From Cellulomonas fimi (GTDB lineage Bacteria > Actinomycetota > Actinomycetes > Actinomycetales > Cellulomonadaceae), in assembly GCF_028527925.1 (NCBI RefSeq), contig NZ_JAPESW010000039.1, forward strand, positions 1 to 34,343: DNA of 34,343 nucleotides, written 5' to 3'. Of the stretch, positions 25,264 to 34,343 are shown piece by piece. The notes under the pieces are model-generated. The model saw only the letters and a list, made by a program, of their open reading frames with translations, was not told the DNA's origin and did not search any database. Both the position numbers and the translations under genes were made by a program. The first letter of the stretch is position 1, and every line of letters starts with the position of its first letter.

Positions 25264-25623
25264 GGGTGGACTCCTCGCATGCAGGTGGTGGGGTGCGGAG
25301 GAACGGTACTGAGCCCGACCCGGGACGCGGATCCACTCCTGGTATGACATCCGTGTTACTCCGCGCCGAACACTACTGCGCGGCGCGTACTAGCGCCACC
25401 ACCTGCGGGATCGCGTGTCTCAGACGTCCCTAGCGCCCGTGCTGGAGTGTGTGTCGGTGCCGGGACGGACCGAGACGCGCAGGGACGCGACGACTCCGCG
25501 GCGCCGCCCCGCGGAGGCGCGGCGACGACGTCGGACCGTGGGGCGACAGGGCGCACGCGTCGCGCGCGCCGGTGCCGTTCCGCCCCACCGATCTCCCGAC
25601 GCGCACGGCACCGCGTCGGCCGG
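25264..25623. other. Intergenic region between galK and the exporter operon
   Basis: 360 bp without a credible gene; open frames here are Arg/Pro/Ser-rich shadows. It holds the 5' region of the exporter operon (minus strand) and the 3' region of galK. TACCGT (25308-25303) is a possible -10. TACT occurs at 25357, 25374 and 25388 near CGCGC tracts, with uneven spacing. Downstream of galK lies the hairpin at 25494-25516. No regulator binding site could be named. Confidence 0.6.
25494..25516 (-). terminator. Weak hairpin downstream of galK
   Basis: CTCCGCGG (25494-25501) and CCGCGGAG (25509-25516) form a perfect 8-bp stem with a 7-nt loop, 108 bp past the galK stop. No U-run. It may end the deoR-galT-galK transcript. 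Confidence 0.35.
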
Positions 25624-26846
<1,223 letters not shown>

Positions 26847-26850
<4 letters not shown>

Positions 26851-28034
26851 GCGAGGTCCTGGAGGCGCGCAGCGATGCGCTCGGGCGTCGTGTCGTTGAC
26901 CCACGCGCCCAGGCCCGACTCGATGCCGGCGAGGTACTTCAGCTTGTTGGGCGCGCGCAGCACCGAGAACACCTGGAGGAACAACCGGGACACCTCGCGT
27001 CCGTCGTGCACGGGCGCCTGGTGCCAGCCCGCGATGTATGGCAGGGGGATCGCCGACTCGTCGTCGACGAAGAACAGGTCGAGCCGCCGCAGCAGCTCGA
27101 GGTAGACGTCCGCGAGGTCCGCGCGCTCGGCGTCGGTGAGCGCGGGCAGGTCCGGGACGTCGCGCCGCGGCGCGAGGTGCACCTCGACCGGCCAGCGCGC
27201 GGCGAACGGCACGTACGCGACCCAGTGCTCCGACTCCAGGACGACGCGCGTGCCTGCCCGCAGCTCGGCGTCGAGCAGGTCGCGGCCCAGCAGGCGACCC
27301 GTCGCGTCGTGGTGCGCACGAGCCTGGGTGACCATCGCGGCCGTGCGCGGAGCGAGGTACGGCAGCGCGTAGATCTGGCCGTGCGGGTGGTGCAGCGTGA
27401 CGCCGATCTCCTTGCCGCGGTTCTCGAACACGAACACCTGCTCGATGCCCGGCAGCGCCCCGAGCACCTCGGTGCGGTCGGCCCACGCCTCGACGATCGT
27501 GCGCATGCGACGCGGGCCGACCGTGCGCAGCGACTGCGTCGGGTCGGACGAGAAGCACACGACCTCGCACCGCCCGGCCGCCGGGCGGACGGTCCACAGG
27601 TCCTCGCCGTCGGCCGCGGTCGGCACGTCGACGACGCCCGGCACCGCGAGCAGCGACGGGAAGCGGTTCTCGAACACCACGACGTCGTAGTCCGTGTCCG
27701 GGATCTCGCCGTCCTGGTAGGCCGCACCCGGGCGCGCCGGGGCGAGCGGGTTCGCGTCGGCCGGGGGCAGGAACGTGCGGTTCATGCGGTGCGCGGCGAT
27801 CGCCACCCAGTCGCCCGTGAGCGGGTCCCGCCGCAGCTCCGGCCCGGTGATCGGGTGCGCGACGCCGTGCTCGTCGACGACCGGCGCGAAGCGGTCGGGC
27901 AGCGGGCGCGGGTCGTCGAGCCGGCGCGTCGCGGCGCCCGAGACGTACGGCTCGCTGTCGTCGAAGTAGACGAGCTCGCGGCCGTCGGCCATGTGCGTGA
28001 CCGTCTTGCGGACGGCGGGCGGGGTGGTGCTCAC
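26847..28034 (-). CDS. galT: Galactose-1-phosphate uridylyltransferase
   Basis: 395 residues. Exchanges UMP between UDP-glucose and galactose-1-phosphate. The active-site block is GVTLHHPHGQIYALPYL, with nucleophile His218 in HPHGQ. Other family blocks are PITGPELRRDPLTGDWVAIA, FENRFPSL, and C-terminal GWHQAPVHDG...RAPNKLKYLAGIESGLGAWVND. The N-terminal CxxC zinc site of the E. coli enzyme is not seen, as in many actinobacterial GalT proteins. Start is GTG 28034 with GGAGAG 7 nt upstream. It lies 33 bp after the DeoR gene and overlaps galK. Confidence 0.95.
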
Positions 28035-28067
28035 GGGCGCTCTCCGGGGTGGTGGTGGCGGGTCCGG

Positions 28068-28973
28068 TCAGGGGGCGACGGGTGTCGCGGTCGACGTGCG
28101 GCCGTGCGCGACGGGGGTGCGGGGACCGTCGCCGTCGCGGTCGCTGCCCGCGTCGGTGGAGGCGGCGGTTCCTGCGGTGCTCTCGGCCGTCGGGGCGAGC
28201 TGGAGGCGGGTCGCGGCACCGACGGCACGGCGGGCGTCCGCGGGCAGGCGGTCGTCGCTCAGCACGAGGTCGACCTCGTCGAGCGTGGCGATGCGTGCGA
28301 GTCCCGTGACGCCCCACTTGGTGTGGTCGGCGAGGACGGTCGTGGCCGCCGCGGCGGCGATCAGTGCACGGTTCGTCGCGGCCTCGGCGAGGTTCGGCGT
28401 CGTGAGACCGTCCGCGTCGACGCCGTGCACGCCGAGGTAGGTGCGGTCGACGCGGAGGCGCGCGAGGGCCTGGTCGGCGACGGGCCCGACGAGCGCGTCG
28501 GACGGCGTGCGGACGCCGCCCGTGAGGATGACCTCGAGCCGGTCGTCGCCGGGCGCCGCGCGGTGCAGGACGTCGGCGGCGCCGACGGCGTTCGTCACGA
28601 CGGTGAGCGGCCGCAGCGTGGGGGTCGCGGCGATCAGCTCGGCGAGCAGGTGCGTCGTCGTGCCCGCGGACAGCGCGACCGACTGGCCGGGCTCGACCGT
28701 CGCCAGCGCGGCGCGCGCGATCGCCCGCTTCTCGTCCTGGGCCCACGTGCGCTTGGCCTCGAAGCCGGGCTCGTCGGTCGGGCGGCCGCCCGTGTCGGGG
28801 GCCACGGCCCCGCCGTGCACGCGACGGACCAGGCCCGCGCGCGCGAGCTCCGCGATGTCGCGCCGGACGGTCATGTCGGAGACGTCGAGGCTCGCGACGA
28901 GGTCAGCCACCCGGGCCGCGCCGTGCGCCCGGACGACCGCGAGGATGTGCTCCTGCCGCTGGCTCGCCAACAC
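28068..28973 (-). CDS. DeoR-family regulator of the galactose operon
   Basis: 301 residues from GTG 28973 (VLASQRQEHILAVVRAHG). N-terminal DeoR helix-turn-helix: ARVADLVASLDVSDMTVRRDIAELARAGLVRRVHGGAV. Then the sugar-phosphate-binding DeoRC domain: SVALSAGTTTHLLAELI, VVTNAV, VILTGGVRTPSDALVGPVA and VLADHTKWGVTGLARIA. The C-terminal 50 residues are low-complexity and probably disordered. As first gene of the galT-galK operon it is expected to be an autoregulating repressor answering to a phosphorylated sugar such as galactose-1-phosphate. A GTG six codons upstream (28991) is an alternative start, but the chosen one matches the usual family N-terminus and follows GATGAT by 6 nt. Confidence 0.9.
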   Translation of the reverse strand: MLASQRQEHILAVVRAHGAARVADLVASLDVSDMTVRRDIAELARAGLVRRVHGGAVAPDTGGRPTDEPGFEAKRTWAQDEKRAIARAALATVEPGQSVALSAGTTTHLLAELIAATPTLRPLTVVTNAVGAADVLHRAAPGDDRLEVILTGGVRTPSDALVGPVADQALARLRVDRTYLGVHGVDADGLTTPNLAEAATNRALIAAAAATTVLADHTKWGVTGLARIATLDEVDLVLSDDRLPADARRAVGAATRLQLAPTAESTAGTAASTDAGSDRDGDGPRTPVAHGRTSTATPVAP

Positions 28974-29010
28974 CCCGACATCATCACACACAACCGAACA
29001 ACTTCAAACA
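28974..29010 (-). promoter_or_regulatory. Promoter and probable operator of deoR-galT-galK
   Basis: On the minus strand TTGAAG (29007-29002), a 16-nt spacer and GATGAT (28985-28980) precede the GTG by 6 nt, a leaderless arrangement. The stretch is visibly AT-richer than its surroundings and carries repeated GTTTG/GTTGT/GTTCGG/GTTGTG steps. DeoR-family operators are often such T-rich direct repeats. Binding by the adjacent regulator is inferred. Confidence 0.5.
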
Positions 29011-29328
29011 CCCACCGGGTGATGCCGAGGCCTGAGTGAGAGAGCCGCTTGCCGATACGGAGGCTTCGCCTCGTCGGTGCGACATCAATGTCTCGGTGCC
29101 GCGGCGAAGTCGCGTCGTGGCCGACCGGTCACCGCGGACGGCTCCGTCGGCACCGCCGGCGGGCGACCGCCGGGTCGAGCAGCAGGGCGGGGCGAGCTCG
29201 GAACGAGCGGGTGCCGATCCCTGACGGGCACTCACTGAACCGAACCCTCGGGGTCCGCACACGAGGGCGCGAGTCGGTCGACGCGCGGCCGGAACCGCCC
29301 GACGCGCGCCGGCGGTCGAGCTGCTCGG
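29011..29328. other. Intergenic region between mrp and deoR
   Basis: About 318 bp with no credible gene. It contains a 5-bp GAGGC/GCCTC hairpin (29060-29072) and a 7-bp CCGGCGG/CCGCCGG hairpin with GCGA loop (29156-29173); either may act in mrp 3' processing or termination. No tRNA, known riboswitch or protein-coding signal was recognised. Confidence 0.5.
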
Positions 29329-30483
29329 TCAGCGGGCGGACGGCGTGAGGCCCAGGGAGCGGCCCGCGAGGTTGCGGCGGCGGGACGACAGGCCGCGCGC
29401 GACCTCCCGCAGCGCCCGGGCGGCGGGGGAGTCCGGAGCGGACAGGACGACGGGCGTCCCCGCGTCGCCCGCCTCGCGGAGCGTCACGTCGAGCGGCACC
29501 TGGCCCAGCAGCGGCACGTCGCCGCCCGTCAGCCGGCCGAGGTTCTCCGCGACCCGCGCGCCGCCTCCGGACCCGAAGATCTCCAGACGTGAGCCGTCGG
29601 GCTGCTCGAGCCAGGACATGTTCTCGACGACGCCCACGACGTGCTGGCGCGTCTGCACGGCGACGGACCCGGCGCGCTCGGCGACCTCCGCGGCCGCGGC
29701 CTGCGGGGTCGTGACGACGACGATCTCCGACCCCGGCAGCAGCTGCGCGACCGAGATGGCGATGTCACCGGTCCCGGGCGGCAGGTCGAGCAGCAGGACG
29801 TCGAGGTCGCCCCAGAACACGTCGGCGAGGAACTGCTGGAGCGCGCGGTGCAGCATCGGTCCGCGCCACACGACCGGCTGGCCCGGCGGGACGAACATGC
29901 CGATCGACACGACCTTCACGTCGTGCGCGACGGGCGGCAGCAGCATGTCGTCGACCTTGGTCGGCGGCCGCGTCACGCCCAGCATGCGGGGGATCGAGAA
30001 CCCGTAGATGTCCGCGTCGACGACCCCGACGCGCAGCCCGTCGGCCGCGAGCGCGACCGCGAGGTTCGCGGTGACCGACGACTTGCCCACGCCGCCCTTG
30101 CCCGACGCGATCGCGTACACCTTGGTCAGCGACGTCGGCTTGGCGAACGGGATCTCCGGCTCGGCGTCCGTGCCGCGCAGCAGCGTGCGCAGCGCCTGCC
30201 GCTGCTCGGCCGTCATCACGCCGAGCGCGACGACGACCTCCGCGACGCCCTCGACCGCCTGCACCGCCGCGGTCACGTCGCGCGTCAGGGTCTCCTTGAG
30301 CGGGCAGCCGGGCGTCGTCAGGTCGACGCCGACGCGGACGCGCGCGCCCGCGGGTGTCGCGTCGACGTCCACCGACCGGACCATGCCGAGGTCGGTGATC
30401 GGGCGGCGGATCTCGGGGTCGAGGACCGTCGCCAGCGCGCTGCGGACGGCCGCGTCCAGGGTCGTCGGGTCGGGCTGGGGCAT
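29329..30483 (-). CDS. mrp: Mrp/NBP35-family iron-sulfur cluster carrier ATPase
   Basis: 384 residues. N-terminal MIP18/DUF59 domain (about 7-90; LDPEIRRPITDLGMVRSV and LTTPGCPLKETL, whose Cys60 is the conserved DUF59 cysteine). A P-loop ParA/MinD-type domain follows, with deviant Walker A GKGGVGKSS (about 128-136), VGVVDADIYGFSIPRML and DVLLLDLPPGTGD. The C-terminal CxxC that holds the cluster in many homologues is absent (VENMSWLEQPDGSRLEIFGSGGG), as in other actinobacterial Mrp proteins I recall, so cluster binding may use other ligands. Last of three genes with an MgtE-N/CBS protein and DUF1003. TACGAT (30495-30490) ends 6 nt before the ATG, so it may also have its own leaderless promoter. 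Confidence 0.92.
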   Translation of the reverse strand: MPQPDPTTLDAAVRSALATVLDPEIRRPITDLGMVRSVDVDATPAGARVRVGVDLTTPGCPLKETLTRDVTAAVQAVEGVAEVVVALGVMTAEQRQALRTLLRGTDAEPEIPFAKPTSLTKVYAIASGKGGVGKSSVTANLAVALAADGLRVGVVDADIYGFSIPRMLGVTRPPTKVDDMLLPPVAHDVKVVSIGMFVPPGQPVVWRGPMLHRALQQFLADVFWGDLDVLLLDLPPGTGDIAISVAQLLPGSEIVVVTTPQAAAAEVAERAGSVAVQTRQHVVGVVENMSWLEQPDGSRLEIFGSGGGARVAENLGRLTGGDVPLLGQVPLDVTLREAGDAGTPVVLSAPDSPAARALREVARGLSSRRRNLAGRSLGLTPSAR

Positions 30484-30576
30484 GCCCTCATCGTAGGTGG
30501 CGCCGCGCAGGTCCCCGGGACCAGGGTCCTGCAGCCCGGGTCCGACGCCGGGCGACCGTGCGACAACTCCGCGCGG

Positions 30577-31116
30577 TCAGGCGGGCCGGTCCGCCCGGTC
30601 CTCGCCGGCCCGTTCCTGCTCGGCGCGCTCGCGCTCGGCCTCGCGCTCCTCGGCGAGCTCCTCGAGCAGGTTGCGCAGCTCGGACCGGACGAAGTCGCGC
30701 GTCGCGACCTCGGACAGCGCGATGCGCAGCGCCGCCATCTCCCGCGCGAGGAACTCGGTGTCCGCGAGGTTCCGCTCGGCGCGCTGCCGGTCCTGCTCGA
30801 ACTGCACACGGTCCCGGTCCGTCTGCCGGTTCTGGGCGAGCAGGATCAGGGGCGCGGCGTACGACGCCTGGAGCGACAGCACCAGGGTGAGCGCGGTGAA
30901 GCCCAGGTCGGCGGAGTCGAACTGGAGCTTGTCCGGTGCGAGGGTGTTCCAGCCGATCCAGACGACGCAGAACACCGTCAGCCAGATGATGAACCGCGGC
31001 GTGCCGAGGAACCGCGCGATCGACTCCGACCACTGCCCCTGACGCTCGGAGTCGACGCGCGGGCGCGGCAGGAGCACCCGCCGCGTCTCGCGCGGCTGGT
31101 CGAGCCGCTCAGCCAC
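30577..31116 (-). CDS. DUF1003 membrane protein
   Basis: 179 residues. Two membrane helices (about 42-62, RFIIWLTVFCVVWIGWN; about 73-93, FTALTLVLSLQASYAAPLILL) with the DUF1003 signature FLGTPRFIIWLTVF and QASYAAPLILLAQNRQ. After them comes a long, highly charged, probably coiled-coil tail (about 95-179, rich in Glu/Arg, e.g. LLEELAEEREAERERAEQER). Function is unknown. GTG start at 31116 overlaps the stop of the MgtE-N/CBS gene by 8 bp, implying coupled expression. This neighbourhood with mrp is, from memory, common in actinomycetes. Confidence 0.87.
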   Translation of the reverse strand: MAERLDQPRETRRVLLPRPRVDSERQGQWSESIARFLGTPRFIIWLTVFCVVWIGWNTLAPDKLQFDSADLGFTALTLVLSLQASYAAPLILLAQNRQTDRDRVQFEQDRQRAERNLADTEFLAREMAALRIALSEVATRDFVRSELRNLLEELAEEREAERERAEQERAGEDRADRPA

Positions 31117-32428
31117 GACCGCCCCCGAGGCGTCCCGCCGCGGGCGTCTCCGGCGTCGCGGGGACGATCACGCGCGGCTCCTCGTCGGTCTCGCGCCAGT
31201 CCTCCGGGAGCAGGTGGTCGAGCACGTCGTCGACGGACACCGCGCCGAGCAGGCGCTTCTCCTCGTCGACGACGGGCAGCGCGAGCAGGTTGTACGTCGC
31301 GAGCTGGCGCGTGACCGACATCAGCGGGGCGTCCGCCGGGATCGCCTCGACGTCGGTGTCGACGATCGAGCCGATCGCCTCGTGCGGCGGCTCGCGCAGC
31401 ATCCGCTGCAGGTGCACGACGCCGATGAACCGGCCCGTGGGCGTCTCCAGCGGCGGTCGCGCGACGAACACCATCGACGCGAGCGCGGGCGCGAGGTCCT
31501 GCCGACGCACGTGCGCGAGCGCCGCGGCGATCGACGTCTCCGGTCCGAGGATGACCGGCTCGGTCGTCATCAGACCACCCGCGGTGTTGTCCTCGTACGC
31601 GAGCAGACGTCGGACGTCCTTCGCCTCCTCGGGCTCCATGAGCTCGAGGAGCTCGGCGGCCTGCTCGTCGGGCAGCTCGCCCAGCAGGTCGGCGGCGTCG
31701 TCGGGCTGCATCGCCTCGAGGACGTCGGCGGCCCGGGTCAGCTCGAGGCCCTGGATGATCGCGACCTGGTCGTCCTCCGGCAGCTCCTCGAGCACGTCGG
31801 CGAGGCGCTCGTTGTTCAGCGCGACGGCCACCTCGAGGCGGCGGGTCGTGCCCAGGTCGTGCAGCACGTCGGCCAGGTCGGCGGCCTTGAGGTCCTCGTA
31901 CTGCGCGAGCAGCAGCTCGGCTCCCTGCGCGGTCGTCGACGTGCGACCCAGCGCGATGACGCCCTCGACCGGCACGAGCAGCGTCTCGCCGCGGCGCCGC
32001 AGCAGACCCGTCTTGCCCGCGGGCCGGCGCCGCACGAACACCTTGGTGACGAGCCAGTCGCCGCCGCGCTGCAGCTCGATCGCGACGTCCTCGACGGTCG
32101 CCTGGCCCGAGCCGTCGGCGAGGTCGACCGTGCGGTCCAGCAGCTCGCCGACGACGAGCGTCTCGGTCGCGCGCTGCTCGAACCGGCGCATGTTCACCAG
32201 GCCGGTGGAGATGACCTGCCCGGCGTCGATCGCGGTGACGCGCGTGAGCGGCAGGAACACGCGGCGGCGGCCCGCGACCTCGACGACCAGGCCGACCGCG
32301 CGCGGGGCGCCCTTGGGGCGGACGAGCACGACGACGTCGCGCACCCGCCCGACCTCGTCACCGAGCGGGTCGAAGACGGTGGTGCCGGCGAGGCGCGCGA
32401 CGAAGACCCTGGTCCCGACGCTGCTCAC
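31109..32428 (-). CDS. MgtE intracellular-domain/CBS protein lacking a membrane channel
   Basis: 439 residues from GTG 32428. N-terminal PRC-barrel-like segment (about 4-150; VFVARLAGTTVFDPLGDEVGRVRDVVV), then a superhelical MgtE N domain (about 190-290; repeated LADVLEELPEDDQVAIIQGL, ADVLEAMQPDDAADLLGELPDEQAAELLELM), then a CBS pair (about 300-415; GGLMTTEPVILGPETSIAAAL and DTDVEAIPADAPLMSVTRQL). These are the cytosolic Mg2+-sensing parts of MgtE, but the transmembrane channel is missing and the protein ends soluble. It may sense Mg2+ or a nucleotide and act through a partner, possibly the DUF1003 membrane protein next door; that is inference. An ATG at 32458 is an alternative start, but relatives begin close to VSSVGTRVF. 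Confidence 0.87.
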   Translation of the reverse strand: MSSVGTRVFVARLAGTTVFDPLGDEVGRVRDVVVLVRPKGAPRAVGLVVEVAGRRRVFLPLTRVTAIDAGQVISTGLVNMRRFEQRATETLVVGELLDRTVDLADGSGQATVEDVAIELQRGGDWLVTKVFVRRRPAGKTGLLRRRGETLLVPVEGVIALGRTSTTAQGAELLLAQYEDLKAADLADVLHDLGTTRRLEVAVALNNERLADVLEELPEDDQVAIIQGLELTRAADVLEAMQPDDAADLLGELPDEQAAELLELMEPEEAKDVRRLLAYEDNTAGGLMTTEPVILGPETSIAAALAHVRRQDLAPALASMVFVARPPLETPTGRFIGVVHLQRMLREPPHEAIGSIVDTDVEAIPADAPLMSVTRQLATYNLLALPVVDEEKRLLGAVSVDDVLDHLLPEDWRETDEEPRVIVPATPETPAAGRLGGGRG

Positions 32429-32442
32429 GGCGGCAAGCCTAA
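32429..32442 (-). promoter_or_regulatory. -10 element of the MgtE-N/CBS, DUF1003, mrp operon
   Basis: TAGGCT (32442-32437 on the minus strand) ends 8 nt before the GTG at 32428 with no Shine-Dalgarno between, again pointing to a leaderless transcript. No good -35 is seen. Confidence 0.45.
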
Positions 32443-32500
32443 CCGGGCGGGACCGCATCGGCTGGTGGCATCCGTGCGCGCCGTGGGGGAGGATCGCGGC

Positions 32501-33178
32501 ATGTCGTTCTCGGGTCCGCGCGTCCCCCGCACCCCCACGCCGCCGCAGGGCGAGACGGTCGCGTCGTACGCGACCTACCTGGAGGCGCAGCGCGCCGTGG
32601 ACCACCTGGCCGACAAGGCGTTCGCGGTGCAGCTCGTGACGATCGTGGGCACCGACCTGCGCATGGTCGAGCGCGTCACGGGACGGCTGTCCTACCCGCG
32701 CGTCGCGCTCGGCGGCTTCGTGTCGGGTGCGTGGTTCGGCCTGTTCGTCGGCCTCCTGCTGTCGCTGTTCAGCCCTCCGGGGTCGAGCAGCCCGTTCATC
32801 CCCGCGATCCTCATCGGCGGCGCGTTCGGCCTGCTGTTCTCCGTCATCACGTACTCGTTCTCGCGCGGGCGCCGTGACTTCACGTCGTCGAGCCAGATCG
32901 TCGCGTCGTCGTACGCGGTGCTGTGCCAGACGGAGCAGGCGCACAAGGCCCGCGAGCTGCTGCGCGAGGTCGGCGGCGTGCAGTCCGGCTGGCCCGCGCG
33001 CCCGGCGGCCACCCCGCCGACCCCGGTGTCCGACCCGGCCGCGTCCTACCCGCCGCCGGCGCCGTCGACGACCCCGCCCGTCGCGTCGCCCAGCGTGCCG
33101 CCCGTCGCGCCGCCCGCACCGCAGCCGCCGGACCCGCAGCCGCCGACGCCCCCCGCGGGCGACGCCGACGGCCGCTGA
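32501..33178 (+). CDS. YflT-like general stress protein with two membrane helices
   Basis: 225 residues. The N-terminal domain (about 20-65, VASYATYLEAQRAVDHLADKAFAVQLVTIVGTDLRMVE) has the general-stress-protein 17M/YflT pattern. Two glycine-rich membrane helices follow (about 70-90, LGGFVSGAWFGLFVGLLLSLF; about 98-120, FIPAILIGGAFGLLFSVITYSF). A short cytosolic segment (QIVASSYAVLCQTEQAHKARELL) and a Pro-rich tail (about 165-225) complete it. Role unproven; relatives are stress-induced. GGGGGAGGA (32485-32492) precedes the ATG as a Shine-Dalgarno, although GAGGAT (32489-32494) also fits a leaderless -10 position. Divergent from the MgtE-N/CBS operon and convergent with aminopeptidase P. Confidence 0.8.
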   Translation: MSFSGPRVPRTPTPPQGETVASYATYLEAQRAVDHLADKAFAVQLVTIVGTDLRMVERVTGRLSYPRVALGGFVSGAWFGLFVGLLLSLFSPPGSSSPFIPAILIGGAFGLLFSVITYSFSRGRRDFTSSSQIVASSYAVLCQTEQAHKARELLREVGGVQSGWPARPAATPPTPVSDPAASYPPPAPSTTPPVASPSVPPVAPPAPQPPDPQPPTPPAGDADGR

Positions 33179-33181
33179 GCG

Positions 33182-34343
33182 TCAGCGCCCGAGCAGGCCC
33201 TGCATCCACGCCTCGACGGCGTCGGGGTCGCGCGGCAGCGCGGCCGAGAGGTTCTCGTTGCCGTCGGCCGTGACGAGCACGTCGTCCTCGATCCGCACGC
33301 CGATGCCGCGGTACTCCTCGGGCACCAGCAGGTCGTCGGACTTGAAGTACAGGCCGGGCTCGATCGTGAACACCATGCCGGGCTGCAGCTCCGCGTCCAG
33401 GTAGAGCTCGGCGCGGGCCTGCGCGCAGTCGTGCACGTCGAGGCCCAGGTGGTGGCTCGTCCCGTGCACCATCCACCGCCGGTGGTGCTGGTTCTCGGGC
33501 TGGAGGGAGTCCTCCGCGGAGACGGGCAGCAGGCCCCACTCCTCGAGCCGTGCGGCGATGACGCGCATCGCGGCGTCGTGCACGTCGCGGAACTTGGTGC
33601 CGGGCTTCGCGACCGCGAACGCGGCGTCGGCGGCGTCCAGCACCGCCTGGTAGACGCGGCGCTGGACCTCCGTGAAGGTGCCGTCGACGGGCAGCGTGCG
33701 CGTGACGTCGGCGGTGTAGAGCGAGTCGACCTCGACGCCCGCGTCGACGAGCACGAGGTCGCCCGCACGCACCGGGCCGTCGTTGTCGATCCAGTGCAGC
33801 GTCGTCGCGTGCTCACCCGCGGCCGCGATCGTCTCGTACCCGACGGCGTTGCCCTCCTGGCGGGCGTGCCCCACGAACGTGCCCTCGATGACGCGCTCGC
33901 CGCGGCGGTGCTGCTGCGCGGCGGGCAGCGCGCGCACGATCTTCTCGAAGCCCTCGATCGTCGTGTCGACCGCGAGGCGCATCTGCTCCACCTCGTAGGC
34001 GTCCTTGAGCAGCCGCAGCTCGGACAGCGCCTCGGCGAGCTTCTCGTCGCGCTCACCGGCGGCCTCGGTCGCCCGGATCTCCTCGACGACGTCCTCGACC
34101 GCCTCGTCGACGTCCGGCACGACGAGCACCTGGACGCCGTCGGCGCCCGCGTCCTTCGCGAGCGCGTCGCGCAGGTCGTCGAGGTGCGCGGTGCGGATGC
34201 CGGTCTCGGTCTCGACGTCCTCGAGCGTCGGCCGCGCGCCGACCCAGAACTCGCCGTAGCGGGAGTCGGAGAAGAACTCCGCGGTGTCGCGGCCCGCCAG
34301 CGGGCGCAGGTAGAGCACCGCGCGGTGACCGGACCCGCCGTCG
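33182..34343 (-). CDS. pepP: Aminopeptidase P family protein (M24), 5' end outside window
   Basis: The frame is open at the right edge (DGGSGHRAVLYLRPLAGRD), so the first 100 or so residues are missing; about 387 residues are visible. Creatinase-like N-domain, then the M24 pita-bread domain. Dinuclear metal ligands: Asp in LVLVDAGVEVDSLY, Asp in TADVTRTLP, His in GTSHHLGLDVHD, Glu in FTIEPGLYF and Glu in GVRIEDDVLVT. It removes N-terminal residues before proline, usually with Mn2+. An internal GTG at 34318 is not the true start. It ends 3 bp from the convergent stress-protein gene. Confidence 0.92.
   Translation of the reverse strand, partial: DGGSGHRAVLYLRPLAGRDTAEFFSDSRYGEFWVGARPTLEDVETETGIRTAHLDDLRDALAKDAGADGVQVLVVPDVDEAVEDVVEEIRATEAAGERDEKLAEALSELRLLKDAYEVEQMRLAVDTTIEGFEKIVRALPAAQQHRRGERVIEGTFVGHARQEGNAVGYETIAAAGEHATTLHWIDNDGPVRAGDLVLVDAGVEVDSLYTADVTRTLPVDGTFTEVQRRVYQAVLDAADAAFAVAKPGTKFRDVHDAAMRVIAARLEEWGLLPVSAEDSLQPENQHHRRWMVHGTSHHLGLDVHDCAQARAELYLDAELQPGMVFTIEPGLYFKSDDLLVPEEYRGIGVRIEDDVLVTADGNENLSAALPRDPDAVEAWMQGLLGR

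Noticed and set aside
25357..25391. Three TACT motifs next to CGCGC tracts upstream of the exporter operon
   Set aside because: Spacings of 17 and 14 bp are not helically phased and match no operator family I know.

Overview
The window is very GC-rich DNA with strong G/C preference at third codon positions and a secreted-polysaccharidase gene set. It reads as an actinomycete of the Micrococcales, most likely Cellulomonas. The best single clue is a secreted serine protease at 8863-10347 that closely resembles cellulomonadin, the Cellulomonas 69B4 protease as I remember it. A CBM2-tagged CE1-type esterase and a giant starch-debranching enzyme fit the same lifestyle. The genus is an inference from remembered sequences, not a database result.

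Layout. 1-2560: a nitrogen-compound uptake and hydrolysis module. It holds a BMP-family transporter binding protein whose 5' end looks rearranged, a degenerate cysteine hydrolase, and a biuret-hydrolase-like enzyme. 2561-10442: secreted enzymes. A 1971-residue alpha-amylase/pullulanase lies behind a perfect 21-bp MalR-like operator, followed by the chymotrypsin-fold protease; each gene ends in a strong hairpin. 10443-12899 (minus strand): a secreted CE1 esterase with a CBM2 and a LacI-type operator, then purU. 12947-16164: a cluster of small-molecule defence or modification genes (GNAT, APH-like kinase, EamA exporter, MarR regulator, VOC protein). 16232-18599: a ZTP (pfl) riboswitch upstream of glyA-folD, a one-carbon operon. 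18721-20088: a PhnB-like VOC protein and exonuclease III. 20143-22206: an MFS exporter and a divergent ArsR-type regulator sharing an inverted repeat. 22203-25263 (minus): a tripartite HlyD/ABC/FtsX exporter operon. 25624-28973 (minus): deoR-galT-galK. 29329-32428 (minus): MgtE-N/CBS protein, DUF1003 membrane protein and Mrp. 32501-33178: a YflT-like general-stress protein. 33182-34343 (minus): aminopeptidase P, cut off by the window edge.

How the genes fit together. Amylase/pullulanase, protease and esterase are extracellular depolymerases, and galT-galK handles released galactose. glyA, folD and purU are all folate one-carbon enzymes, and the ZTP riboswitch links glyA-folD to purine and folate status. 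Many single-gene promoters here put a -10-like hexamer (nAnnnT) 6-8 nt before the start codon with no clear Shine-Dalgarno, which suggests leaderless mRNAs.

I did not find a clearly unprecedented system. The observations most worth a second look are the 5' junction of the BMP gene, the dead/active cysteine-hydrolase pair, the double MarR operator sitting on the EamA start, and the leaderless-promoter pattern. I saw no tRNA, rRNA, CRISPR array or insertion sequence.
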